Assembly: GCF_001570485.1 (NCBI RefSeq)
Contig: NZ_BCTA01000093.1
Location: forward strand, 264,228-328,227
DNA: 64,000 nt
From: Mycolicibacterium novocastrense
Lineage (GTDB): Bacteria > Actinomycetota > Actinomycetes > Mycobacteriales > Mycobacteriaceae
Direction: 5' to 3'
The notes under the pieces are model-generated. The model saw only the letters and a program-made list of their open reading frames with translations, did no database searches and was not told where the DNA came from. Below, piece after piece: positions 15,873 through 23,079 of the stretch. The position numbers were made by a program, and so were the translations under genes. Each line of letters starts with the position of its first letter. Within the stretch, counting starts at the first letter, position 1.

Positions 15873-17264
15873 TCATTCGCCGACCTGCGGTAGCTCATCG
15901 GCGGCGATCTCGCACGGCGTACCGGCGTCCGGTGGCTCCGGCGACACCGCCAGCGGCTCCGGCGACACCGCCGGCGGCTCGGCAGGCACCCCCGGTGGTT
16001 CTGGAGGCACCGTCGCCGCCGCGTGTGGTTCGGGTTGACACATCGGCTCGGCGATCGCGGGATCGGTGGCCTCGTCGGGCCCAGCCGCCTCATCGGTGAT
16101 AGCCTCGCCGGCATCAGTTGCCTCTGAAGCCTCCTCAGCCTCTGCCGTTTCACTGTCGGCGCGTTCGTCGAGATCGGGCTCGGGCAGGACATTCGGCTCA
16201 CCATCGTCGATGGCGGCGTCGAGCGCACCGTCGCCCAGCAATCCGCCGAGCATGTCACCCAGTTGCTGACCGAAACTCGTAAGGCCGCCTCCGAAGTCGG
16301 GCATTCCTCCGCCGAGCGAAGGCAACGACGCAGCGGCCGCTGGCTGTGGGACCGGAGGTTCGGTCGGGAGCGACGGCGCGGGTGGCGGCGGCGCCGCAAC
16401 TGGTACGGCAGGCGGTGCGAGCGGAGGCGGGGCCGCTGATCCGCCCCATCCGGCCGGTATGACGGAAGCCGGTACAGCCGGGTTTACCGCGACGCCTGAG
16501 GTCGGGATTGCGGGGGGACCCGCCGCCGGGGATGCGGGGGCACCCGCCGCCGACGACGGCGTCCATGCCGGTCCGAGCTCGCCGGGAATGTCGAACGCGG
16601 CTTCGGACTCGGACGCGAGCTCGGTGGTCGCCGCCTCATAGGCCGCGTTGATCGCGTCGGCGGCCTCCCTCATCGCCGAAAGCCACTCACCGCCGATCAC
16701 CGTGTCCACGAACGGCTTCACTTCGTGGTCCACCAACTCACTGGCGACCGCCCGGTCGCCGGCGCCCGTGGTGACGGTGTTGGCGGCCGCCAACCAGTCC
16801 GCGCGTCTGGCCTGCACACCGTCGCCGATGGCCAGCACCTTCGCCACTTTCTCGTCCACCGCCCGCCACAGCCGCTCGCGCAGATCGGTCAGCGCGGATG
16901 CGGCGGTCCGGACCGCCTCCGCAGCGATGGTCGCCGCCTCGTCGTGGCGGCGCAGAAACTCCCGAGATGCGTTCGCGCCCAGGCCCTGCCACGCATCTGT
17001 CAGCGCGGCCAGCTGAGCTTCCTGGCGCGCGAGTGCATCCTCGGCCGCCGTCGCGGCCGCTTGCAGTGCAGCACAGTCGGCTTCGAGAGCGGCCAAGTCC
17101 AAACCGTTCTCGGCGGCGTACCAGTCGTGTATCTGGCCGGGGTGTGCCGTCAGATCCGGATGCCGGTAGCCCAGGCTCTGGCACGCCAGCACGTACTGAG
17201 CGACATCGCCGACGCCGGGCACCCCGTCGGCCAACCGCGCTGCCGCATCCAAGGTTTCGCTCAT
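15873..17264 (-). CDS. Alanine/proline-rich EspA-like protein (Rv3439c-like), possible ESX substrate
   Basis: A 463-residue protein without a signal peptide. Residues 1-230 are predicted almost entirely helical and contain a W-x-G turn in TDAWQGLGANAS (Trp about 92), as in secreted type VII substrates. Residues 240-330 are Ala/Pro-rich (PPPLAPPAVPVAAPPPP), a GGGMPDFGGGL segment follows, and the last 120 residues are acidic and Pro/Glu-rich with near-repeats of EPPAVSPEPLAV. The ATG at 17262-17264 lies one base after the stop of the EspC-like gene, so the two are co-translated. Gene order matches the Rv3439c-Rv3440c pair. Secretion through the nearby ESX-4 is inference. Confidence 0.8.
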   Translation of the reverse strand: MSETLDAAARLADGVPGVGDVAQYVLACQSLGYRHPDLTAHPGQIHDWYAAENGLDLAALEADCAALQAAATAAEDALARQEAQLAALTDAWQGLGANASREFLRRHDEAATIAAEAVRTAASALTDLRERLWRAVDEKVAKVLAIGDGVQARRADWLAAANTVTTGAGDRAVASELVDHEVKPFVDTVIGGEWLSAMREAADAINAAYEAATTELASESEAAFDIPGELGPAWTPSSAAGAPASPAAGPPAIPTSGVAVNPAVPASVIPAGWGGSAAPPPLAPPAVPVAAPPPPAPSLPTEPPVPQPAAAASLPSLGGGMPDFGGGLTSFGQQLGDMLGGLLGDGALDAAIDDGEPNVLPEPDLDERADSETAEAEEASEATDAGEAITDEAAGPDEATDPAIAEPMCQPEPHAAATVPPEPPGVPAEPPAVSPEPLAVSPEPPDAGTPCEIAADELPQVGE

Positions 17265-17265
17265 C

Positions 17266-17562
17266 TCAAGCCAACCGGTCGGCAGCGCGCGCGTCGGCCT
17301 CGGCGTACCGGTCGACGGACGCGCGAAGCGTGACGGCGATCTCGGCCGAGGCACGTGACCATCGTCGCAACTGATTCACCACGTCGTCGACCGTCGACCG
17401 CACCGCGTCACCTCCTGCGGCATAGGACCGCCCCGCGCACGCCCCGTCGAACGCCAAACCGTTGAGATGCGTTCGTACGGCGGCGTCGACGGCGTCGGCC
17501 ACACCCTGGTATTGCCGCGCGACACTCGACAAGGCGGCGACATCGACACGTGATGCGTCCAT
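17266..17562 (-). CDS. EspC/WXG100-like small helical protein with YxxxD motif (Rv3440c-like)
   Basis: A 98-residue, almost fully helical protein (DVAALSSVARQYQGVADAVD...) of the size of EspC/WXG100 proteins. There is a central glycine-containing turn (FDGACAGRSY). Near the C-terminus it has Y-A-E-A-D, a match to the YxxxD/E general secretion motif of type VII substrates. It lacks the canonical W-x-G, as EspC-family proteins often do. It precedes its larger partner by one base, the usual arrangement of secreted heterodimers. It lies 3.7 kb from the ESX-4 locus. Export is inferred, not shown. Confidence 0.78.
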   Translation of the reverse strand: MDASRVDVAALSSVARQYQGVADAVDAAVRTHLNGLAFDGACAGRSYAAGGDAVRSTVDDVVNQLRRWSRASAEIAVTLRASVDRYAEADARAADRLA

Positions 17563-17602
17563 ATAGGAGTTGGACGCGCGGCGACCCCGACCGGTTCCAC
17601 CC

Positions 17603-18940
17603 TCAGCGTTGCGCGCTGACCTGCTCGGCCACCCGAACGGCCAACTGCCGCGCGGTGTCCTCGTCGGCCGCCTCCACCATCACCCGCACGACCTGTTCGG
17701 TTCCCGACGGGCGCAGCAGGATTCGACCGGTGTCGCCGAGTTCGGCCTCCACCTCGGCGACCGCGGTGCGGACCGATGGCGCGTCGGCGACGGTCGCCTT
17801 GTCCGCCACCTCGACGTTGATCAGAACCTGAGGCAGCGTTTGCATCGGCGCGGCGAGCGCGGCGAGCGGGGTGCGCGTGTGCGCCATGCGCGACATCAAC
17901 CGCAACCCGGTGACGATGCCATCGCCCGTCGTGCCCCACGCCGGCATCACGATGTGGCCCGACTGCTCACCACCGAGCGAGTACCCGCCGGCGCGCAGCT
18001 CCTCGAGGACGTAACGATCCCCCACGCTCGTCGTGCAGACGTCGATCCCGGCCGCCCGCATGGCCAGGTGCAGGCCGAGGTTGCTCATCACGGTCGTCAC
18101 CAAGGTGTTCGACGCCAGTTCGCCACTCTCCTGCATCGCCAGGGCGAGAATGACCATGATCGCGTCTCCGTCGACCACGCGCCCATGGGCGTCGACAGCG
18201 AGGCAACGGTCAGCGTCGCCGTCGTGCGCGAGGCCCAGGTCAGCTCCGTACGACACCACCGCGGACCGCAGGGTCTCCATGTGCGTCGAGCCGCAGCGCT
18301 CGTTGATGTTCAACCCGTCGGGCTGAGCATTGATCGTGATGACGTTGGCGCCCGCGGCCCGGTAGGCCTGCGGCGCGGCAGCCCAGGCCGCGCCGTTGGC
18401 GCAGTCGACGACGACGGTGAGTTGGTCCAGCCTGGTCGTGACGGCCTTGCCGACGTGTCGCAGATACCGGTCAAGCGCGTCCGCGGCGTCCACCACCCGG
18501 CCGATCCGGGCGCCGGTGGGCCGGCTTCCGGGACCCTGATGGACCAGTTCTTCGATCCGGTTCTCGGTGGCGTCGTCGAGTTTGTGGCCGCCGGGACCGA
18601 AGATCTTGATGCCGTTGTCGGGCATCGGGTTGTGCGAGGCGCTGATCATCACGCCGAAGTCCGCGTCATACGCGCTGGTCAAGTAGGCGACGGCCGGGGT
18701 CGGCAGTATCCCCACGCGCAACGCGTCGACGCCTTCGCTGGTCAGCCCGGCGATGACCGCTGCCTCGAGCATTTCGCCGCTGGCCCGGGGATCGCGGCCG
18801 ACGACGGCCACCCGCCTGGCGTGGCCACCGGCGGAGGCCAACCGACGCGCCGCGGCCGAACCGAGGGCCAACGCCAGCTCGGCGGTCAGATCCTGGTTGG
18901 CGACGCCGCGCACTCCGTCGGTGCCGAACAGTCGAGCCAT
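17603..18940 (-). CDS. glmM: Phosphoglucosamine mutase
   Basis: GlmM converts glucosamine-6-phosphate to glucosamine-1-phosphate, the step after GlmS on the way to UDP-GlcNAc. The 445-residue protein begins MARLFGTDGVRGVANQDLT. It has the phosphoserine loop MISASHNPMPDNGIK, the metal-binding DGDADRCLAVD and the sugar-binding GGEQSGHI, plus the phosphate-binding RPSGTEQVVRVMVE near the C-terminus. The ATG at 18938-18940 gives the family length; upstream in-frame sequence is a low-complexity arginine/proline stretch. It lies 40 bp upstream of the EspC-like gene on the same strand. Confidence 0.96.
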   Translation of the reverse strand: MARLFGTDGVRGVANQDLTAELALALGSAAARRLASAGGHARRVAVVGRDPRASGEMLEAAVIAGLTSEGVDALRVGILPTPAVAYLTSAYDADFGVMISASHNPMPDNGIKIFGPGGHKLDDATENRIEELVHQGPGSRPTGARIGRVVDAADALDRYLRHVGKAVTTRLDQLTVVVDCANGAAWAAAPQAYRAAGANVITINAQPDGLNINERCGSTHMETLRSAVVSYGADLGLAHDGDADRCLAVDAHGRVVDGDAIMVILALAMQESGELASNTLVTTVMSNLGLHLAMRAAGIDVCTTSVGDRYVLEELRAGGYSLGGEQSGHIVMPAWGTTGDGIVTGLRLMSRMAHTRTPLAALAAPMQTLPQVLINVEVADKATVADAPSVRTAVAEVEAELGDTGRILLRPSGTEQVVRVMVEAADEDTARQLAVRVAEQVSAQR

Positions 18941-19029
18941 GCCGACAAATTTCTCATAGATGGCGGCCGGAGAGCCAACCGCGTGTGTCGGGGGCCGTGC
19001 CGTCGCCGAATCGGTACCCGGACGCGACC

Positions 19030-19062
19030 CACCGCCCGCATCCGGACCGGATGCGGGCGGTG
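19030..19062 (-). terminator. Hairpin terminator after the small secreted protein gene
   Basis: CACCGCCCGCATCCGG and its exact complement are separated by a single A, so the real loop is about 3-5 nt and the stem about 14 bp. It begins 11 bp beyond the stop of the 19074-19490 gene. No U-tract follows on the minus strand. The opposite strand has a T-rich run (aggttgttctgtt), but no plus-strand gene ends here. Confidence 0.65.
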
Positions 19063-19073
19063 AGGTTGTTCTG

Positions 19074-19490
19074 TTAGCTGGCGCCGTTCTCGGCGGTCGG
19101 GGCCGTCGGCGAGGTAGTGGGCGCCTCGGACGTCGGCGTCGCCTCACGCTGCTCGGCCTGGCCCGGTGCGTTCTCCGAGTGGCCGGGGCCGTTCTGCTGG
19201 ATCGCGACGGTGCCGAGGTTGTTGGTGCAGACGGTCTTCTCGGTGCCCTCGGTGTCGGCGGCCTGCGCCAACGCGGTCACCGAGCTCACGTCGGTGTGGC
19301 ACACGTCGGCGGCGATCTGCGCAGCGGCGGTCACGTCGACGTCCTGCAGGACACCGGCGTTACCGATCGAGACGTTGACGCGGTTGTCCGCAGCCGTGTC
19401 CGGCTGTGCCATGGCCATGCCCAGACCGGCGGTGAAGAGCAGCGAGCCGCCCAACACGGCGCCCGCGGTCAGTGTCTTCGCGTTCTTCAT
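19074..19490 (-). CDS. Small secreted protein with a two-cysteine module (chaplin-like pattern)
   Basis: A 138-residue exported protein. Residues 1-29 are a signal peptide (MKNAKTLTAGAVLGGSLLFT...AMAQ). The mature part has NVSIGNAGVL, then VCHTDV and VCTNN cysteines about 35 residues apart, which loosely recalls the GN-GVL...VC...C-N spacing of actinobacterial chaplins. The last 40 residues are Pro/Thr/Ser/Glu-rich and low-complexity. The ATG at 19488-19490 follows a GGAGC ribosome binding site. It is inserted between glmM and rpsI, which are adjacent in M. tuberculosis. Function unknown; the chaplin resemblance is weak. Confidence 0.8.
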   Translation of the reverse strand: MKNAKTLTAGAVLGGSLLFTAGLGMAMAQPDTAADNRVNVSIGNAGVLQDVDVTAAAQIAADVCHTDVSSVTALAQAADTEGTEKTVCTNNLGTVAIQQNGPGHSENAPGQAEQREATPTSEAPTTSPTAPTAENGAS

Positions 19491-19681
19491 CAATTGCTCC
19501 TTCTCAGTCAGGAGACGACGATCCGATCCCCCCACGAGGTGACTGGCTCGTACCGGTGGCAGTTGCGGTCTGCCGCGCGTGCAGCGCCGCCGCCTCCAAC
19601 CCCGGTGCATTCACGTCGGGCCGCTCGACGAAACCGGGACCGCGCGATTGTGAGAAAGACCGCAGCGCCACGTTGAATGCA

Positions 19682-19716
19682 AAAACCGCCGGTGTGCGGT
19701 GCACATCGGCGGTTTT
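19682..19716 (-). terminator. Intrinsic terminator of rplM-rpsI
   Basis: AAAACCGCCG (19682-19691) pairs with CGGCGGTTTT (19707-19716). On the minus strand the stem is followed by a T-run (TTTTTGC). It lies about 10 bp after the rpsI stop, as expected for a classical Rho-independent terminator. Confidence 0.88.
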
Positions 19717-19726
19717 CGCGGATCGA

Positions 19727-20206
19727 TCAGCGCTTGCTGTACTGAGGCGCCTTGCGGGCCTTCTTCAGGCCGTACTTCTTGCGCTCGATGGCCCGCGGGT
19801 CGCGGGTCAGGAAGCCGGCCTTCTTCAGTGCGGGCCGGTCCTCGGGCTGCACCAGGATCAGGGCCCTGGCGATGGCCAGACGCAGCGCACCCGCCTGGCC
19901 GGACGGGCCGCCACCGTCGAGGTGGGCGTAGATGTCGAAGCTCTCCACTCGATCGACGGTGACCAGCGGAGCCTTGATGAGCTGCTGGTGGACCTTGTTC
20001 GGGAAGTAGTCCTCGAGGCTACGGCCGTCGAGGTTGAACTGGCCCGTTCCAGGAACCAGGCGAACCCGCACGACGGCCTCTTTGCGCCGGCCGACGGTCT
20101 GGATGGGGCGGTCGATGAAGACCGGCTCACGGGGCGTCGCCTCGGCGGCGGCCTCGGTCACGGCATCAGTGTTGTCAACGGTCTCGGTCCCAGTCGCCTC
20201 TGTCAT
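19727..20206 (-). CDS. rpsI: 30S ribosomal protein S9
   Basis: S9 is a 30S head protein whose C-terminal tail reaches the P-site tRNA. The 159-residue sequence has the family signature GGGPSGQAGALRLAIARAL and the basic tail ERKKYGLKKARKAPQYSKR. The first 30 residues are an acidic, Ala/Thr-rich extension typical of actinobacteria. The ATG overlaps the rplM stop by 4 bp, giving the conserved rplM-rpsI pair. Confidence 0.98.
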   Translation of the reverse strand: MTEATGTETVDNTDAVTEAAAEATPREPVFIDRPIQTVGRRKEAVVRVRLVPGTGQFNLDGRSLEDYFPNKVHQQLIKAPLVTVDRVESFDIYAHLDGGGPSGQAGALRLAIARALILVQPEDRPALKKAGFLTRDPRAIERKKYGLKKARKAPQYSKR

Positions 20207-20646
20207 TGCGCCACCTGCTTGATCTCGTACGGAATCGGCTGCTGGGCGGTGTGCGGATGATCCGGCCCGACATAGACGCGCAGCTTCTTCTTCACCTGAC
20301 GGCCCAGTTTGGTGTGGGGAATCATGCCGAGGATCGCCCTCTCGACGACCCGGTCGGCGTGCTTCTCCATCTCCTCGCCGAGGGAGCGCTTGCGCAGACC
20401 ACCGGGGTAACCCGAGTGGCGGTAGAAAAACGTGCGGTCCGCCTTGTTACCGGCGATCGCGATCTTCTCGGCGTTGACGATGATGACGAAATCGCCACCG
20501 TCGACGTTCGGCGTGTATGTCGGCTTGTGCTTGCCGCGCAGCAGATTGGCTGCTGCCACGGCGAGCCGGCCGAGCACCACGTCGGTGGCGTCGATGACGT
20601 ACCACGAACGTGTGGTGTCACCCGCCTTCGGCGTGTACGTAGGCAC
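20203..20646 (-). CDS. rplM: 50S ribosomal protein L13
   Basis: L13 is an early-assembling 50S protein. The 147-residue sequence begins PTYTPKAGDTTRSWYVIDA, includes LRGKHKPTYTPNVDGGDFV and ends VYVGPDHPHTAQQPIPYEI, all typical. The GTG at 20644-20646 is preceded by an AGAGGAGAGG ribosome binding site. It is the first gene of the rplM-rpsI operon, with a promoter about 130 bp upstream. Confidence 0.98.
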   Translation of the reverse strand: MPTYTPKAGDTTRSWYVIDATDVVLGRLAVAAANLLRGKHKPTYTPNVDGGDFVIIVNAEKIAIAGNKADRTFFYRHSGYPGGLRKRSLGEEMEKHADRVVERAILGMIPHTKLGRQVKKKLRVYVGPDHPHTAQQPIPYEIKQVAQ

Positions 20647-20953
20647 AGCGCTACCTCTCCTCTATCGGGTTTCCTGTCCCGGTGGTCCGGGTGCCGGTCA
20701 GGCGTATCCGGTGGGGTGATCTCGGCGACCGACGTTGACCCGAGGACCCGTGCTTACCGCACGCCAACGAGGCAGCTTACCTGGGCGCGTCGCCGCAGGT
20801 CAAAACGGTGCATCGGCCCGAAGCCCGAGGGGTGAGACCAAAGCATAGGGAAATCCCTGATTCATTTTCGATTCCGTCCGCTTAGCGTCGTCGCGGGGGT
20901 GCAGCAAACCGGCCGTCTCGCATCCGAAAGTTCAAGATCCCAATGGAGTGAAA
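20647..20953. other. Divergent intergenic region between rplM and the excalibur gene (307 bp)
   Basis: No gene is supported here. On the rplM side lies the predicted promoter (20774-20803) and a leader of about 120 nt. On the other side the sequence becomes more AT-rich around 20850-20880 (gggaaatccctgattcattttcg), a likely promoter area for the small secreted protein, but no clear hexamer pair was found. A GGAG ribosome binding site ends the region at 20945-20948. Confidence 0.6.
20774..20803 (-). promoter_or_regulatory. Promoter of the rplM-rpsI operon
   Basis: On the minus strand TTGACC (20798-20803) is followed after 18 bp by TAAGCT (20774-20779), a good housekeeping promoter. The start point would be near 20767, leaving a leader of about 120 nt before rplM. 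This leader could hold a ribosomal-protein feedback site, but no structure was recognised. Confidence 0.65.
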
Positions 20954-21145
20954 ATGATTCGTGGCTTGATCGTTGCCGCATTCGTCGTCGCGGCAACCGC
21001 CGCCGGGGCCGCCACCGCGTCGGCGGACACGTACTACAAGAACTGCTCCGCTGCCCGCGAGGCCGGCGTGGCGCCGATCATGCAGGGCGAGGACGGGTAC
21101 GCAGAGCACCTGGACCGCGACGGCGACGGCATCGCCTGCGAGTAG
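20954..21145 (+). CDS. Small secreted excalibur (calcium-binding-like) protein
   Basis: A 63-residue exported protein: a signal peptide (MIRGLIVAAFVVAATAAG...TASA, about 24 residues) followed by a short mature domain, DTYYKNCSAAREAGVAPI, ending HLDRDGDGIACE. That is the excalibur motif DxDxDGxxCE, an EF-hand-like loop with two cysteines. The ATG at 20954 fits the GGAG at 20945-20948; a GTG two codons upstream overlaps that site. Excalibur domains occur in extracellular or surface proteins; the role of the stand-alone form is unknown. Confidence 0.88.
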   Translation: MIRGLIVAAFVVAATAAGAATASADTYYKNCSAAREAGVAPIMQGEDGYAEHLDRDGDGIACE

Positions 21146-21156
21146 TCGACGGTGAT

Positions 21157-21193
21157 GCGCCACCGTGGCCGCTCTCCTCGACCACGGTGGCGC
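21157..21193. terminator. Bidirectional hairpin between the excalibur gene and esxT
   Basis: GCGCCACCGTGG (21157-21168) pairs perfectly with CCACGGTGGCGC (21182-21193). It lies between two convergent stops (21145 and 21251) and could serve both transcripts. No long U-tract is present. Confidence 0.75.
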
Positions 21194-21250
21194 TTACCGT
21201 GCGGCCCCTTTGGCTCCCCTCCAGTTGGGACCGCACAAGCCTCTTCCCGG

Positions 21251-21547
21251 TCAGGCACCCCATGCGCCTGCGGCGCTGCGGTCGGTCGCGGCCACATCGT
21301 CGGCGCCGTCGCGAACCGCGTTGCCCAGGCTGAAGAGGATCTCGTTGAGGGCGCCGGCCGCCTGTTCCCATCGCGCCTGCTCGAGCCGGTACGCCTCGGC
21401 CGCCTGGCGGGTCCACACCTGTTGGAGCGGCGCGATCTGTACACGCAACTCTTCGAGGGCGCCGTTCAGCCGGGCCGAGGTGGCGTGGATCTCCTGCCTT
21501 ACGGTGTATTCGATCTCGTCGAAGTTGTACGACAACACGTGGTCCAT
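21251..21547 (-). CDS. esxT: ESX-4 WXG100-family protein EsxT
   Basis: A 98-residue helical hairpin protein of the ESAT-6/CFP-10 superfamily. It starts MDHVLSYNFDEIEYTVRQEI and has LQQVWTRQAAEAYRLEQ at the turn and ALNEILFSLGNAVRDGADDV, closely matching mycobacterial EsxT. The usual W-x-G turn is replaced by W-T-R, as in the M. tuberculosis protein. It should form a heterodimer with EsxU, encoded 10 bp upstream, and be exported by ESX-4. The ATG at 21545-21547 follows a GAGGAG ribosome binding site. Confidence 0.92.
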   Translation of the reverse strand: MDHVLSYNFDEIEYTVRQEIHATSARLNGALEELRVQIAPLQQVWTRQAAEAYRLEQARWEQAAGALNEILFSLGNAVRDGADDVAATDRSAAGAWGA

Positions 21548-21557
21548 CACGACTCCT

Positions 21558-21881
21558 CTACAGGTTGTTGGCAACCGCGCCGATGCGGTGCGAATGGCTC
21601 TCGTTGGCTTCCCGAAGCGTCTGCTGGTTGAGCCGGATGGTCTCGGCGATCCGCTGCAGTGACGCATGCAGTTTCAGCGACTCCGCGTTCCATCGGTCGA
21701 CGACGTCGCGGAAGCGCGTCGCCGCGACGCCGCCCCAGACCGACGGCGGCACGGCGGTCATGCGCCCGATGAACGACTGCAGCATCGCGCGAATCTCCTC
21801 GTTGCGCGCGTCGGTCTGGCCGGCGACCGCGGTCATCAGGTCGAAATCGGTGTTGAGCGAACCGCCTTGCGGTGTCGTCAT
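21558..21881 (-). CDS. esxU: ESX-4 WXG100-family protein EsxU
   Basis: The 107-residue partner of EsxT. It begins MTTPQGGSLNTDFDLM, is helical throughout and carries a canonical W-x-G turn in PPSVWGGVAATRF. A longer frame upstream is not conserved; the ATG at 21879-21881 follows AGAGG. It lies between the secretion-associated gene and esxT on the minus strand. Expected export is as a heterodimer through EccC4. Confidence 0.92.
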   Translation of the reverse strand: MTTPQGGSLNTDFDLMTAVAGQTDARNEEIRAMLQSFIGRMTAVPPSVWGGVAATRFRDVVDRWNAESLKLHASLQRIAETIRLNQQTLREANESHSHRIGAVANNL

Positions 21882-21948
21882 GGGGATCCTCTCCTCTAGG
21901 TCTTGACTGGTACGACGCAGCGCACGCCGGTCCGGTTCCACCCGATTT

Positions 21949-23079
21949 CTAAGAAATCGCCTGTGCCGACCTGATCGCCTGATCGCAGACCTCGCGGACG
22001 GTGGATTCGCGACCCGGTGCGCTCTGGCAGCCGATGGCGATGCGCACACCGTGATCGACGAGAACGGTCCATGCGACGTGATGGTGCGGGCGCAATTCCC
22101 GGTACGTGACACCGGTCCTGCCCGCCGGGGTGTCGGCGGCGTTGAAGTCGACGAAGACATCACCGGGCTCACCGGCCAGGGCGCTTCGCAACGCGGCGGC
22201 AGTCTCGGCAAGGTCCGCCCGCGGCGCGCCCACCGACTGGGTCAGGTGCAGCGCTACGTCGGTGTCCGACGGCGAGGTGATCTGCGCGCGGGCCGAGCCC
22301 GGCCCTGACGTGATGTGCTCGACCGGCCACGACGCAGGCACCATCACCTGAACTCGCCCCTCCACCAACAGGTTTGACGCGATGTTCGGTTGCCGGTCAC
22401 CACCGCGCAGGACGAACCCACCGCACACCGCCACCATCGTCGCGAGAACGGCCGTCAGCACCGCCGCCCGTCGCGGCTGGTTCGAAACACACACGGCGGT
22501 ACCGCCATCGGGCACGGGAGGTTCGGCTTCTGGGCGACGGACGGCGCCCTCGTCGGCGAAGCGCACCCCTATGCCCCTCTCGCGCAACCCGTCAGCGATC
22601 GCCTCGCCCAGCGACCCGAGGACACCTGGCGCATCGATCAACACCGGCCCCGCCAACCCGACCGCTGCGGCCACCCTGTTCGCCACTTCGTCGTCGACGT
22701 TGGCGATGACGACGGGGCGGGCTCCGAGACGAGTGACAAGGACCAGCTCCGTGGCGATCTCGACGACGGTTGCGCGCGCCTGCCGCTGGAGCAGCGCGGT
22801 ACGCTCGATCACCTCGACGGTCGTCGCCGTCGTCGCTTCGCGGACGCGGTCGATCCGTGCGCCCGGCCACCACGTCGGGCAGACGAGGAGGACGTCCTCG
22901 GCGCCGCCCACCGCGACTTCCATCAGCCGGGACCACAGTTCGGACACCGGCGCGGGGTCCTCGCCGACCAGTACGAGGTCCTCGTCGATGGCATCCAGTG
23001 CCAACGAGACCAGTTCGGGGTCAGGCGGATTGGGTCCGCGCACCGTAACCGGCCCGACCTCGACGACGGCGTGTCTCAC
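21949..23079 (-). CDS. Type VII secretion-associated membrane protein (Rv3446c-like)
   Basis: A 376-residue protein of the type VII secretion-associated family found at ESX-4 loci. Residues 1-225 form a cytoplasmic domain with a partly ASKHA/actin-like feel (VVEVGPVTVRG, VVIANVDDEVANRVAAAVG, LIDAPGVLG). One transmembrane segment follows (AAVLTAVLATMVAVCGGFVL, about 240-260), then an extracytoplasmic domain of about 115 residues. The GTG at 23077-23079 overlaps the eccC4 stop (GTGA). Its role in ESX-4 is not known; it occupies the place where other loci may have accessory components. Confidence 0.86.
   Translation of the reverse strand: MRHAVVEVGPVTVRGPNPPDPELVSLALDAIDEDLVLVGEDPAPVSELWSRLMEVAVGGAEDVLLVCPTWWPGARIDRVREATTATTVEVIERTALLQRQARATVVEIATELVLVTRLGARPVVIANVDDEVANRVAAAVGLAGPVLIDAPGVLGSLGEAIADGLRERGIGVRFADEGAVRRPEAEPPVPDGGTAVCVSNQPRRAAVLTAVLATMVAVCGGFVLRGGDRQPNIASNLLVEGRVQVMVPASWPVEHITSGPGSARAQITSPSDTDVALHLTQSVGAPRADLAETAAALRSALAGEPGDVFVDFNAADTPAGRTGVTYRELRPHHHVAWTVLVDHGVRIAIGCQSAPGRESTVREVCDQAIRSAQAIS

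Noticed and set aside
19504..19704. 66-codon minus-strand open frame between rpsI and the secreted protein gene
   Set aside because: It begins inside the rpsI intrinsic terminator and has no ribosome binding site or homologous features.
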